Shown: positions 41,782 through 54,700, numbered from the stretch's first letter. The stretch is 64,000 nucleotides of DNA from Bolinopsis microptera (GCF_026151205.1 NC_087073.1:10826636-10890635), one strand, 5' to 3'. Notes: generated from the sequence alone by a model not told the origin. Made by a program: numbers and translations.

Positions 41782-43491
41782 ACACTATTGATAACAGTTT
41801 CAGAATTTTATTATCTATCCAACAGTTGCAGTGGATGATATAAAGGGGATTTATTGTTCATTTAACGATATGTTATTTATGCTTATTCTTGTTTATGAAT
41901 CTTATCGGAGGTTAGCTTGGAATTTTCTTAAAGGAGACAACATATCATTACGATTTATTTTGTTTTCACCATTTTTATTTTCACAACAGTAGCAAGTTTA
42001 GAGATGATTCAAAATCACAGTTAACTTTTTTACCGCTATAATGTATAGTTTGAAATATTATAACGATCATAGTTTTCTAATAATTTGACATTGACAGACA
42101 ATCGGAGTCAATTAAAAGTTTTCCCATACAAAACAAAGCAAAGCAAATTGAACTTGATTACATTGCTTATATTTTGTCGGACTTTACTTTTGTACTTTTA
42201 TATCATGTAAATTTAATTTGTTTATTTTAAATTGTATCCAAGTGTTTTTGTTATTGTAGATCGTTGTGAAAAGTTTTGGAGGTGTTGTGAGATGAAAATT
42301 TGATAAATGAAATGACATTTTTTAAAGTGTCGAGGCTATAATTTATGTTTAATGATGTGCTAAAATATACGTAGTGGTTAATCATTAGTATAACTGAAGA
42401 CCGTCTCAACTCTCATAGAATCAGTTGAACAAGAACATGCTAGTTCAGCCTCTCAAACACGATCAGATGAGCGATTGAAAGGCCGGTGACTTCATCGTGA
42501 CAATATTTGAGGACGTGTAAGTTTGCCCGGGCCGACCTGTGGACGTGGTGGGTAAGCTGCAAAATCTGGTGACGTGGCGACATCCAGCATGGCACGGACC
42601 AGTAATGCACTTTATGTGACGCGCGGATGAGATTTCTGTTGCCGCGCACCAATGCACGCGAGTAACGTACGTACAGTTTAAATTAGTCAGAAATTAAACT
42701 GAAATGTAAATTTCCCGCCTGATAATAAATTTACTTGACTCACGTCTCACATATATGTCATATATGACATAATATATACCAATGGGCGGAACTTATCAGA
42801 AGGGTGGATGATACGCCTAAAACCAATTAATACGGCGGAATCACATAAAACTCATGGATTACTGTAAGTAATGATTGAATCAAATACGATTCTCCATGAC
42901 ACATGAACGTTCATTCTTCTAGAATCTTGCAAAGGAAAATGATAATTTGTTCATTTTGAATTGTAAAACTATGGACTACTTTGCACGGTCAGTAGACTAG
43001 CTGAACACAGTGTAACTTAAACCACTATAGACTCTTTTGTAATCGTTATTAATGGGGTTCCGTCCGATTATGGCCCACAGCTTCATTGACTCGGAGAATA
43101 GTTTATTATTTATGTTTTTTTTCAATTTAGAGATGAGACGACGAGGAAAGGATTTGTCAATACGAAGAGAAGATTTGTAACACTGTAACAGTGGGGGGGG
43201 GGTGGAGAGGATAAGAATACTCTGGATATTACATCCAGAGTATTATTACATCATGTAATCGTTTTTTAAAGGTTAGACGTAATGCAGTTTTCAGAGTGCT
43301 AAAATTAAATGATGTGTGGATACGCTTAGTAATACTCGGAGTTTTTGAAACAATTGAAAACAGGAAACAGAAATCTACCAAACAAGAAAGAGCTACTGGT
43401 AATACTTAAATGAAATTTCAAGTCGAAACAAACTAAAATATACTCAAAATCAACCTCCAAACAGATATCAGTGTTCCAACTCCTGGACTCC
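41782..43491. other. Spacer between convergent FKBP and TSR-kringle genes
   Basis: Mostly AT-rich, with the FKBP 3' UTR at the start. A GC-richer patch at 42480-42660 has overlapping minus-strand frames without a recognisable domain. An 18-nt palindrome (tatgtcatatatgacata) lies near 42754. There is a G-run at about 43191-43202. No gene is supported. Confidence 0.45.
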
Positions 43492-46400
43492 TCACTGGTT
43501 GGGTGAGGAAACTCCAATAGCCTGAACCTCACAAAGTGTCAGATAATCACCGTTCTGTGTTACCTTTATGTAATCCCCTATAGCACCTCCACAGTCCACT
43601 TCGTATACAACCTTGCCAGTTTCATAAGTAATCGCCCCGCAGTATGTGCCCGCTACATATACCTGGGGTTAGATGTTATAGTGAGGCACCCTGAGAGATA
43701 TTGGGCACTGGGAAAATGGTGGGTAGAGTATTCTGGTAACTCTTCAATATTGAAAGATTAGGTTGAGAAACTGATTGAAAACTACTAAGGATAACACAAG
43801 GACAGTAGCTTCTAACCTGGACATTATTGATTCTATTGCTGACAGTCGAGTCTGTTGTGAATAATGACCTTACTCACTGAAGCTCTCTCAGATAGCTTAC
43901 CGTTCCACCAGTTTTGTTCATGGTCGGAAGAGTGGGTACATGTCCTGAAGATATCATTTTATTTTTGCTGCCTAAATTTTATTTTATTTTACATATGAAT
44001 TGTTTTTTAGCTCTATATCGATCATAAACCGGCCAATTGCTTTATTTCCTGATATTTTATCGTTTTCATTTTCAATTACCAGCAGAATGCGATGACCCAA
44101 GATTTAAATTGAGCTATCAACTTAGTACTTACTTGGAGGAATAGAAGCCGTTAGTATTACCGTCAATAGCCAATTTTGCAACCCCACCCCAACCGGTGGT
44201 TTTTTGTGTGGCGCTGATGAACTTAAGTTCTTCGGCTGTTTAAAAGTTCAGTTATGGTTATATTACCGAACAGGAATGTTAAAAGTATTACCAATGTTGA
44301 AAGTTCCTTAAAAAGAAAATAATTGTATTTGTATTGGTAAAAAAATTCATTTTACAGTTATGTTAATAAAAAATGTCCTTTTACTATGAAAATGGACGAT
44401 CTATATGAAATAATAACACCAGGGAAATGAAAGGATGATGATACACCTTAACTATAGGTTTAAAAAATCTAATTACTATTAGGGCCTAAGAAGATCTTTC
44501 GATTTTTAAAGAAATCTTAAACATTAAAGGGTTCTAAGGAAAAACTAACCGCAATCTGGGACCACACACCAGTCCCATCGTTTGCTAGGATCGGTCGTGT
44601 AACACCATGTTTCATGGTACTTTTCTGCTGGGTTCCTACAGTAGTTGTGATCCAATCCTTTGCCTGGATAACTGCAAGGAAAGGTCTTAGGTCAGTGGAC
44701 GATCAGATTTATTAAAAAAATGAAACGCTTAGCTGAAAAGTACCACTGTTCACTTGTAATTAATTATTGTACATATTTAAAGTTTGGAAATTGCTAATAT
44801 TTGTGGTTTATTACCATTACTTACTGAAAAGCAGTGTACATATGTCTGTGAGGGGATTGGCTAGACCACTCCTGACAAGTATAGCCCGATTTAGTCTTTG
44901 ATTGAGATCCTTCGTACGCGTATCCTTTATTTGCCCTATCTCTTTGGGCCAACATCCAATATCTGTTTAAATGGTTTCTTGGTCAAAATTCTAGCTTATT
45001 TTGTATTTGACAACTTGAAATCTGTCTATACTCGATTAAGGGTTGCTTATGGAAGGAATTTAAGACGCTCCCACTAAATCGCTCGCCCAAATTTTGAGAA
45101 AATTCTTGTGACAAGGCCCTGAGGGTATGAAAGTAATTTAAGAGCCAATTTAAGTAGCTAACATGGTAACATACCCTATTTCTGAACTCATTCTGCTGCA
45201 TTTTAGATACTGTTACTTACCCTCCTAATTGCCTCCAGTAACCATTGTGCCTCCAGTAACCATTGTGCCTCCAGTAAACATTGTGCCTCCAGTAACCACT
45301 GTGCATCATGCGACCCTTAAGTGACCCTTAGATGCGCGCTAATCATCGTGCAACAATTAATGATACCCAATCTGAAACCATAAATTGCATAGCTTGAGAA
45401 GATTTCACCCTTATAAAAGCCAAAACTCCCTTACCAGTACCTGATTCACAAGCATATTCGTGGCACCCGATCGATTTTGATTCTTCTCCCTGGCATTCTG
45501 CTCCACCATTTTCTGGCGCTGGGTTTTCGCAGGTCCTGTACTTCGTCATAGTTCCTCCACCACATTCAACAGTGCAGTGAGTCCAACTTCCGAAGTCAGT
45601 CCACCCACCATCAACTGGACAGCCTTGTATGTTGCAAGCCTGGATTTCTACGTCACCTCCCTGGCATTCAGCTCCGCCATTTTCAGGTGCAGGGCTATCG
45701 CATGACCTCATCCTATCCTGAGATCCTCCGCCACATTCTGCAGAGCAATCAGACCAACCACCGAAGTCAGTCCACCCACCATCAACTGGACATCCTTGTG
45801 TGTTGCAATCCTGGCTTTCTGAGTCATCTCCCTGGCAATCAGCTCCGCCATTTTCAGGTGCAGGGCTAACGCAGGACCTCTTCCTTTCCTGAGATCCTCC
45901 ACCACATTCTGCAGAGCAATCAGTCCAACTTCCGAAGTCAGTCCACCCACCATCAACTGGACATCCTTGTGTGTTGCAATCCTGGCTTTCTGAGTCATCT
46001 CCCTGGCAATCAGCTCCGCCATTTTCAGGTGCAGGGCTAACGCAGGACCTCTTCCTTTCCTGAGATCCTCCACCACATTCTGCAGAGCAATCAGTCCAAC
46101 TTCCGAAGTCAGTCCACCCACCATCAACTGGACATCCTTGTGTGTTACAATCCTGGCTTTCTGAATCATCTCCCTGGCATTCAGCTCCGCCATTTTTAGG
46201 TGCAGGGCTATCGCAGGACCTCATCCTATCCTGAGATCCTCCACCACATTTCGCAGAGCAATCAGACCAACCACCGAAATCAGTCCACCCGCCATCAATT
46301 GCGCAACTTTTACCACAATTCTTTGCTTTTTTCTCCAACTTGGCACAATGTTTGTGTTTTTTGCCTTTCATTGGTTTCTTTGTGCTGTACTTGCATCCTA

Positions 46401-46557
46401 GTGTCGAAACGTACCCTTTCTTCAAACAGTTATCGTACTTTTTGAAATGGTGCTGGCACGCTTTTTCTGGCGAAGGCTTCTTCTTATGTTTATTTCTAGC
46501 ATCTACCGTCTTGCAGAGTGTTAGGATAACCAACAGGAGCAAGAGTGCGTTCCTCAT
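43492..46557 (-). CDS. Secreted TSR-kringle-fucolectin protein, frameshift in exon 6
   Basis: Seven exons: 46557-45435, 45326-45221, 44962-44825, 44671-44550, 44235-44133, 43944-43817 and 43662-43492. All have GT-AG borders, with phases matching through exon 6. A signal peptide (1-20) is followed by a six-Cys domain (about 34-86) and five thrombospondin type-1 repeats (each opening DGGWTDFG, with WSDCSA.CGGG). Next come a linker of four H/G-Y-W-R-type repeats (exon 2), a kringle (YEGSQSKTKSGYTC to CVVPDC, exons 3-4) and a fucolectin-like F-type domain (exons 5-7: GWGGVAKLAIDGNTNG, CTHSSDHEQNWWNG, VIIHNRLDC, VDCGGAIGDYIKV). In exon 6 a TAG (43833-43835) interrupts the frame, and a shift restores NRINNVQ. 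The gene is therefore either a recent pseudogene or the base is an assembly error. Likely extracellular, glycan-binding, perhaps in mucus, matrix or immunity. Confidence 0.85.
45058..45155 (-). repeat. Partial copy of the 47-kb MITE inside a TSR-kringle intron
   Basis: cactaaatcgctcgcccaaa then tttgagaaaattcttgtgac and gccctgagggtatgaaa match 47220-47280 closely. It lies in intron 2 of the TSR-kringle gene. Confidence 0.8.
45228..45300 (-). repeat. 18-bp tandem repeat inside exon 2 of the TSR-kringle gene
   Basis: Four copies of aaccattgtgcctccagt. On the coding strand they encode repeats of W-R-H-N-G/V-Y, ending 7 nt before the donor site. The 18-bp period keeps the reading frame. Confidence 0.85.
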
Positions 46558-47076
46558 CCTCGGTGATGGCGAATAGAGAAATAGAGAAAGATAAATTGTT
46601 AGTGAGAAATGATACCAGAGCTCCCTTAATTATACGTTCAAAATGGTTCTCAAACCTCATCAAAGTCTGTCTGTTCCGTGCGTAGATGTATGGTTTTGTC
46701 ATCTATTGTGATTTTTAAAAATCAGAACACGTGTTAAAGGTCAAAGCACGTGTCAATGGTTCACAATGCACACTATTTTCCGGAGGGAGGCGACTAATAG
46801 ACAGGGACTACGTGACGGTGTGATTTAATCATGTGAATAATATTTTAACGTTCCGTGAGGAACCAAAATTTTACTATAATAATATACATTTCGGCGGTTA
46901 GGTGGACACACCCTACTTACTTACCCGTACTAATTATAGTACAGTGATTATATTATTTTTTTAATGATTTTCCCGCTGTAGAATACTAATAATAGCATGT
47001 TTCCGAGGCGTTACTTTGTAGGCAATGTCCAGAAAGAAGTCCTGTTTCCAGCCTTTTTAAATATTATATGTAATAA
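46558..47076. other. Upstream region of the TSR-kringle gene
   Basis: No gene. The start is preceded by ctttctctatttctctattc and then caccgag|g just before ATG, an acceptor-like context. Two acacgtg-type motifs (tcagaacacgtgttaaaggt and caaagcacgtgtcaatg) lie at about 46723 and 46745. Confidence 0.4.
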
Positions 47077-47527
47077 GGGGTCGTTCACATAATACGTAAT
47101 CAATTTTTTCCCTCCCCCTCCGTAATCAGTTTTATACATAGCTATTGTGTCAAAATTACATTAGCGTAATCATTTAGAAACCCCCCTCGGCTGATTACGT
47201 AATATGTGAACGACCGCTCCTACTAAATCGCTCGCCCAAATTTTAAGAAAATTCTTGTGAAAAGGCCCTTTGGGTATGAAATTGATCAGGTTCGGTGTAT
47301 TTTTGGATGCTGATTCCGAATCACCCCACATGACGTAGGGTAATAATGCTTCCCTGGAGAGTTATGGGCAAAAAACCGTTTTGGTCACGTGACAGGCTAG
47401 TAAAACATGAATTCGATTGTTTAGGGCTCGGGTTAGGGTTAGGGTTGTGGTAAGAGTAAGGGTTATGGATAGCAAAGTCACGTGAAATTTTTGGGCGAGC
47501 GAATTAGTAAGAGCCGTGAACGACCCC
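47077..47527. mobile_element. 451-bp MITE with TAA target duplication (PIF/Harbinger-like)
   Basis: 12-bp terminal inverted repeats ggggtcgttcac (47077-47088) and gtgaacgacccc (47516-47527) are flanked by TAA on both sides (47074-47076 and 47528-47530). A 3-bp TWA duplication is typical of PIF/Harbinger. The first 139 bp is itself an inverted-repeat unit: 47077-47102 pairs with 47192-47215. This suggests a smaller element nested at or sharing the left end. The interior (ctaaatcgctcgcccaaatt ... gctgattccgaatcac) has partial copies at 2.4, 45.1 and 50.9 kb. A short telomere-like run (ttagggttagggttaggg) at about 47428 lies inside. Confidence 0.82.
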
Positions 47528-49734
47528 TAAGAAGATCGGATCAAATAGAAAAAAAAGTTATTAATCAATAATCATCGTACATTTGTCTCATAATATAATG
47601 CTGGATCCAACATTAAAATCCTACGGTCAAAAAAGTATCAAAACGTTTAAAAGTTTTTCAACAATCAAAAAAATGTTGAGACATATATTGTTTAAAACAT
47701 CGAAAATGAGATTTAAGAGAATATGGGATAATGTGGCCAGACACAATTTAAATATCTATTTTTTTCATTCTTTGTTTACTTTGGTAGGTAACAATTAAAA
47801 AGTCGAAGGCAGTAAGTACGAAGTAGGTGAGTGTAGGTACTGTGAACCAGACCAACTCCGCACAAAAATGTGTTGCTTTTCATTTCACCCTTAATCACGG
47901 GGCTCCAACCTGTAATTGCACAAACTATCACTTCATCACCATTGATCACCAAACTCTAAAATAAATCTACAGTTTCGAAAAACTTCCAAGATAATAAATC
48001 AGATAGCTTCGTCTGTTAATGTTTTTCACTTTTGACGACAATCATTATTTGGAAGAAACACTAGAATTGTCGGCACTTGTAAACTTAAAGGGGTGGGGTT
48101 ATTACTCCCAGCGTCAACCAAAAGGCTTGAATGATATATATTATACCCATATTATTTTACACGCAAACATGTTGTGTAAATACAACAGTAACTTCGAGAC
48201 AAGTCTAAGTGCTCAACTCAAAGTTTTAATATTTTCCCTTACATTGATTGGTATATATTATACTCTTGTGAAACTAAGACCTATTCGCCCTCCAAATTTT
48301 AAGATCAATCTTAGTGCATTACGTCAAGTTCCAACCGAGCACAAGTTCAGTTCTCTTTCACTGATCTGGCTGTGGGGGCGGAAGACAGGATGAAGACAGA
48401 TAATGTCAGCCTCACTTCAGGTATTTTTTAACTGTCTTGTGAGCCTGTGAGGGTGTCTGGATAACCAATGCATGTGTAAGGAAGGTAGTCATGACAACTG
48501 TGACCAGGTCACGTGATCAGGTCAGGTGGTAGGTTGACAATTAGTAAGTACTAAGTTTTCCGCTTTATTAGTACATGTCTTGTGTAGTTAACTGTAAGTC
48601 TCAGATACTGTTATACTATACTTTAGAAACTTGCTCAGCACATTTAGCAATTAGCATGCAATTAAAATAAAGAATTTACAAAGTTTTCTCTTAAATAAAA
48701 CAGCAACCTCAGGTCTCACTAAGTAAAAGAAAGATCAAACATTCTGACAGCTCTATAATTTCTCACAAATCACAATTAACACGTGTCATGTTCAGGATAT
48801 AATGTTAGACAACCAGTGCCAGCACAGCGCACTGTTCCCCACGTCGTGTCCAGGTAGGCTCTCTCTTCTAACTCTAATTGTAATGAAGTTCAAATACATT
48901 TTATTATTCTCATAGAATAATGGCTTCATGATTTCGGGTTAACTTTGAGCATCTGCACAATGTTTGTTGGGGTCACTATGACTAAGATTATTAACAATTA
49001 TTTATGTTACACCATTGTACTTTTTATCATTTTCAGTTTCACAATAAAATGGGGGTGTCAGTACTGAAGAAGGAGGAAAAGGAGGAGGTGCACCACCCCA
49101 ATTCCGGGTAATTTCGAAATTTTACCTTTGAAAACATTTCCTTGTGTTTAGATAAGCATATCTGTCGATCACTGACTGAATATGCCAATTTTTACTCATC
49201 CAAGTTGGCATTAAATTCATATACATTATATATGATACCATCTAACTGTCGTGGGAAAGCAGAATCTGATAGAAATCATGAATGATGAATATTAGCAAAA
49301 TTCTCACCTCTGCGTTTAGCAATTTTCTATAAATTTGGGCGTGTCCCCACGTGTGCAAATTTTCGACTTTAAAACTAGCCTATAACAAAATTTAGACCTC
49401 TAGAAAACAAAACTGAGCTCCACGACCCGAGGGATGGCCCAACACCAAAAAATACTAAATCAAAACTTTTGTATTTCTATATAAAATTATTCTTCAAAAA
49501 AGTACTCACTTCTGACTTCAATAGCAAATATCTTTATGAAGGAGCAAACTAGGTAAACTTTCCGGTAGATTTTTAGAAAGCTTGGACAAATATCTAACTT
49601 CTATACGTCCTGATCAAATTTTTAATAAAATACTCCTTAAGGAAGAAAAATCGATTTTAAAAGTTGTTACTTCCTCAAATAAAACAGGCAACATGCGACG
49701 TTACGCCACTGCCCTATTAGTATTATATTTTAAT
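47528..49734. other. Intergenic, no supported gene
   Basis: Short plus-strand frames at 47583-47798 and 48019-48393 have no recognisable domain and no codon or splice support. A possible mini-exon follows an acceptor-like ttttatcattttcag at about 49037 (ATG 49050, then GVSVLKKEEKEEVHHPNSG and a GTAATT donor), but no continuation was found. Confidence 0.35.
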
Positions 49735-50762
49735 TTATGTTCATAATCATAAGAGAGACTCTAGGCGGAATGACAGGCTGAGCTCCGCCCAGTAAGTGCT
49801 AGTGCCAGTGGTGATGATGACGTTGTAGGTTTACAACCTACCAGGACGCGCGCCGAGTTGGACTCGTCGGATGACGTCAAACTATTTTTGTATATAATAT
49901 AAACTAAATTATAAATGATTGTGGTTCAAAATGGCTGTATTTTTAAAAATTTTGAATCTACGAACACTGCATGGGAAAAGCGATCGACCAATTTTATTCT
50001 CGGTATCATTTTGTATTTGCGGACGGTAATTCAAATTTAAAATTAATATCATTTACTTTTGTTTGGGAAAGGGAGACACTGGCAGCGGTCCACCCTACCC
50101 AATTTGCAATTATGGATTTTGGTCAAATATATAATACTTCACGACAATCTTTTTTAAAACAGGGGTTCCTGCAGAAATCGACCACTTCCCAATTGCCGAA
50201 TAAATTGATTAGTTCAAGCTCAACATATACTTGTAGTTAGTTATAATATAATGTTTTTTGTTAGTAGAGTGGGACTCCCAGGATTGAGGATTCTCGTAGT
50301 ATTGTCATTGGGAATTTACTTGGATTACGTCGTGACCCCCATTTCATTGTCGTTTCACTAAGTGACCCCCTGTGGCTGTAGAGTGTAGCGTTTCTACGAT
50401 ACAGGGGGAGCCGCGCACTCGTGCGCAGTGGGTCATATACAAGTACAACTTGTAGCGCGATGCGTTACTGTGCCGCGCCGCGCACTCAATAAGGCTTCTC
50501 TGGAGTCTGGCTAGATCGGCGAGATGCGCTACTGTGCCGCGCCGAGCTGCCATGAATTGACATCGTCAATTAACTGTACACTATAGACTATCATATGATT
50601 TTTTTATAAACACGTTCTCCAGGTGATGGCCCTCAATGACTATTCGAAACCCTAACTCAATCCGGAATCCTTAACTGAAGCTTACTGGGCGGCGCTCAGC
50701 CTGTCATATTCAATATGATTATGAACATAAATATAATAGCCTGGGTGCTGGGGTCCCCAGGT
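49735..50762. mobile_element. About 1-kb composite fold-back element with 'M' ends
   Basis: A left 'M' end (49735-49795, ggcggaatgacaggctgagc) and an inverted right end (50682-50762, gcgctcagcctgtcat ... ggggtccccaggta) bracket a GC-rich module at 50448-50575. That module matches 29711-29860 (cttgtagcgcgatgcgttac, tgtgccgcgccgcgcactca). A short reading frame inside (49971-50240) has no recognisable domain. The left outer tacctgggg sequence is missing. Confidence 0.65.
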
Positions 50763-50867
50763 AAAAATGAAGCATATGCTAAAACCCTAATTACCCTAAC
50801 GAGAAATTAGACCACATTCATTAGATAACAACAAACAATCGAATTCGTGTTGAACTAGCCTATCAGT

Positions 50868-51050
50868 TAGTGACCAAAACTGTTCTTTGCCCATAACTCT
50901 CCAGGGAAGAATTTTTACCCTACGTCATGGGCCCATGGGGGTGATTCGGAATCAGCGTCCAAAAATTGCACAGAATTAGATTACTTTCATACCCTCATGG
51001 CCTTTTCACAAGAATTTGAAAAAAAATGGGTCGAGCGATTAAGTGATTTA
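50868..51050 (-). repeat. Inverted degenerate copy of the 47-kb MITE
   Basis: tttgcccataactctccagg, ggtgattcggaatcagcgtc and cataccctcatggccttttc are the reverse complement of the internal part of 47225-47395. Terminal repeats are not preserved. Confidence 0.8.
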
Positions 51051-51791
51051 GCACGTTCGTAAATTATGATTTACGACCAGACCTATGCTCTCGATTGCAA
51101 TAGAATTACGCTGAAAGCATGAAATTTTAAGGCCAGCTTGTCATATCTTGTAATAGATATCAAACTTACAATAAAATGAATAAATAAACTAAACAGCTTT
51201 TGCTGCTATAAGACAAGTTAGAGGTTTAATCATTTATTGACTAACTAAACTTAAAATACATACAATATATATCACGTTAATCAATCATTGAGAGAATTGC
51301 ACTTCGTATTTTACCATAATCTCGTAATTTTAATTTTGTACCCAAGAAACAATACCAAAGTGGCAGCAAAAGTCATCTCAACGACGAAAACAAAGCGCCG
51401 AAAAGTTTATCCAGAACAACCTTCTGACCCAAACCCAAAACGACTCGACAGCAGATCCGGCCCTTTGGGGCGCTGAAGAACCAAACATGCGGTATCTCAC
51501 AAATAAAAGGTTCATGAAATTAAATAAGGAAGCTTGGAAAGTGCATGTCGAGCACACTGCTCACTAGCTGCCACCAACCCAAAGACGTCAAAAAAGTCTC
51601 ACAATTTTGAATTACTACTCCTCGATCGTATCAGTCTCATTGAAAGCAGTCAATAATAGCCGGCACAACTATAAGCGGTGGTGGTAGGTGAGGGTGATGA
51701 GAAATGTGCCACACCCCGGCCGGGCCCTCAGTGTCCCTTTTCTCTCTTCGTCTTCTGCAGACGTCACCATGTGGTGGTCCTCGAACAACTC
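51051..51791. other. 3' flank of the UBE2G1-like gene
   Basis: The start is AT-rich. 51350-51480 contains a short basic reading frame (KVISTTKTKRRKVYPEQP) of unknown origin. Downstream lies the GC-rich 3' UTR of the minus-strand gene. No other gene. Confidence 0.4.
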
Positions 51792-54700
51792 TTAAAACTC
51801 TTGACTCTTTCTGACGCAGGCTCGGACTCGTTTCTTGAACTCACCGTTGTAGTCGTCTCTAAACTGTTTCTGTAAGGGTAAAATTCATGGTTAATATTTA
51901 ATATCGCACTATTACGGAGAAATATTTAGTCCTATCGGCGTAAGATTTACTGATTATTACAGATTAGTTATGAACCTAATATAACCTCTTTAAAGGTATA
52001 AACTGGTCCTTAAAATTTAAAACATGCCAGTTTTTAACAATCGCGACGAACACTGCACAGTGAACACTTATCAGGACTGATTCTCAGCTTACAGCTTAGT
52101 TTCAATGCAGGTTGTTACCTATTGAACATAATAGTGATCGGTTGCAACATTTCCAACCGTATTGTAATTTGAGAAACAAAGTTTGAGATGACGGATGGAA
52201 TTTCGCACCGATTTATCATTTACGTATTATATTTACGCGATCTATTTTATTTTCAGCGAATGAATGTGTCAGTTCGACATATTTAAAAAAAACTTTCCTT
52301 GAGAAGTTAGTCATTTCATTATTCGATCGGAGACAATTTACAGATCAGTTTCGCTGAATCTCAGTAAGTAACACGTTCAGCCTTTAGGTGAAAATATCCT
52401 GGAAGAACGTGACGACAGGTTACATTAGGTGAAGCAGGAAAACGAGTCTGAAGGGCCAAATAGCAGGTGAAAAGGTATTTGAGATATCCGGTCTGGGTGT
52501 CTGTTGCTCACGAAGGTGTTTAAAATCTTTTATGACAAGAAATTAGGTAATCGGTCAGATGCTTTTAAACCGGCCTGATTTCTACTTAAAACTGAAAATA
52601 GCACGAGCACGTACGTACGCGCGTGCGCTCTTCTTTTCGGAGAATTAGATACACAATGATTTGCGTTTCGCGCGCTACTGTACAAATTTAAAGTAGACCT
52701 TATAGAGATTAGTTTGATCCGGTCATGTGCTTAGATAATATGGGCTAATAAACTGAAAGTTGCACGAAATTGATAACAATCCTAATCAAGATTATGAATC
52801 ATCCCAGGATGAGGAAGAAAACACGATCGCCATAAAATTAAGGCATAATGCAACTGGTGACGTTATCCAGCTGTTCAGCCCATCCTCTATTTTCCGGCAT
52901 TCCCCAAAAAAAGGAACAAATATTACAAATATTACAAATATTACAAACCGCTGCCTCCACGTTAGCGGGAGATTCATCGTTAGGATCTGCGAGCATGCTG
53001 ATAACACTGATAAGGATAGTCTCGATAGTGTGGATTGGGAGCCACCTCATCCCCGCATCCTCGTAACCGTACGCATCCTCCCCCGGCTCGTGCAGGATAC
53101 TGATGCACACCACTCCGTTCTTTTCAACTGTAACACATAATGTTACATACACTCATACAACTGTTACACAAACTACTCCGTTCTTTTTAACTGTAACACA
53201 TAATGTTACATACACTCATTCAACTGTTACACAAACTACTCCGTTCTTTTCAACTGTAACACATAATGTTACATACACTCATTCAACTGTTACACAAACT
53301 ACTCCGTTCTTTTCAACTGTTAAAGTTTGTTACTAGCCGTAAAGATTTTAAGAGGCTCTCATCAGCCAAAATAAGAGATAATCTTTTTAATAGTGATGAT
53401 CCAGCGCTTATAACTAAGAAGTTTTGGTCACATGTTAAGTATAAATCTAACTCCTGCCGTATTCCTAATTGTGTTAGTTATTCTGGACAGCTTCGGTTCA
53501 ATCCCAAAGATAAAGCTGAACTTTTCAATTCTTTCTTTTATAACCAGTTTTCGGATCCTTCACTTTATGACACTGACATCTCCTATGTCAATGATGTTGA
53601 TTTTGATATTGACTTCGATCATCGGGATGTTCGTAAGCTTCTTTCAAATATTAATTCAAATAAAGCCCAGGGACCAGATGGCATACACGGTAAAATTCTA
53701 AAAAATTGTTCCGTAGGTTTAGCTTACCCTCTAACATGCATTTTTCGTGGATCCTACAACAGCGGCTACATTCCACAAGAATGGAAACTTGCAAATGTTG
53801 TCCCAATATTTAAGAAAGGTCAGAAAAGTGAGGTTGAAAACTATAGACCAATATCCCTTACTTGTTTAGTCATGAAAGTTTTTGAGCGCATTGTTAAACG
53901 TAAACTGCTTTCTTTGACAAGTACCCTTCTCGATCCCAGGCAGCATGGTTTTCTAGAGCACAAGTCATGCACAACCAATATGGTTGATTTTTGTGATAGC
54001 CTGGCATTGTCTCTTAACGAAAACATTATCAATCATGTTGTGTATTTTGATTTTGCTAAGGCATTTGATTCTGTAAATCATGATACCCTTCTTCATAAGC
54101 TAAAGACCTTATATAACATTGATGGTACACTTCTCAAATTTCTTACCAATTACCTTCAAGGCCGTTACCAAAGAGTGGTTATTGGTAATGAGATGTCATC
54201 TACCCTCTCAGTTAATTCTGGTGTCCCCCAGGGCTCTATCCTTGGTCCCTTACTTTTTGTATTGTTTATCAATGATATTCCTCTTGGCCTTTCGGATAAT
54301 ACTGATATTGTTTTGTATGCCGATGATACAAAAATCTGGCGTAAAATACATTCATCTTCTGATAATACCAATTTACAAATGGATATAGACTATCTCTCTG
54401 ACTGGGCACTTAGAAACAAAATGCGATTCCATCCAGCAAAATGTAAAGTGCTTATTGTTTCAGGAAAACCATCTTTATCTCCTCCATTCGCATATAATCT
54501 TGATGGCTCTCCTCTTGTGTATGTAGAGTTAGAAAAAGATCTTGGAGTCGATGTTACTCCTAAGCTCAGTTGGAATAGTCAGTGCGACAGAATTTATACT
54601 AAGGCCTGCCAACAACTTGGTATGGTCAGAAGAGATGGCCATATTGTCATTGATCAGAAACGTCGCCGGGCGCTTTACCTCTCCCTGGTTCGTAGCCAAT

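Noticed and set aside
45708-46193. 161-codon repeated frame overlapping the thrombospondin repeats
   Set aside because: Same strand, other frame, repeated because the TSR units are near-identical; the TSR frame has the signal peptide and cysteine pattern.
47428-47450. Telomere-like ttaggg repeats
   Set aside because: Only about three imperfect units inside a MITE; no sign of a telomere or interstitial telomeric array.
49037-49111. Possible first coding exon MGVSVLKKEEKEEVHHPNSG with acceptor and donor
   Set aside because: Acceptor, ATG and donor look right, but no matching downstream exon was found; kept only as a note.
51678-51875. Plus-strand 65-codon frame over the last UBE2G1 exon
   Set aside because: Antisense shadow; the minus strand encodes [14 protein letters not shown] with a splice acceptor.
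52760-53140. Plus-strand 126-codon frame over UBE2G1 exon 4
   Set aside because: Begins at a TTG and is the antisense of a clearly conserved exon.
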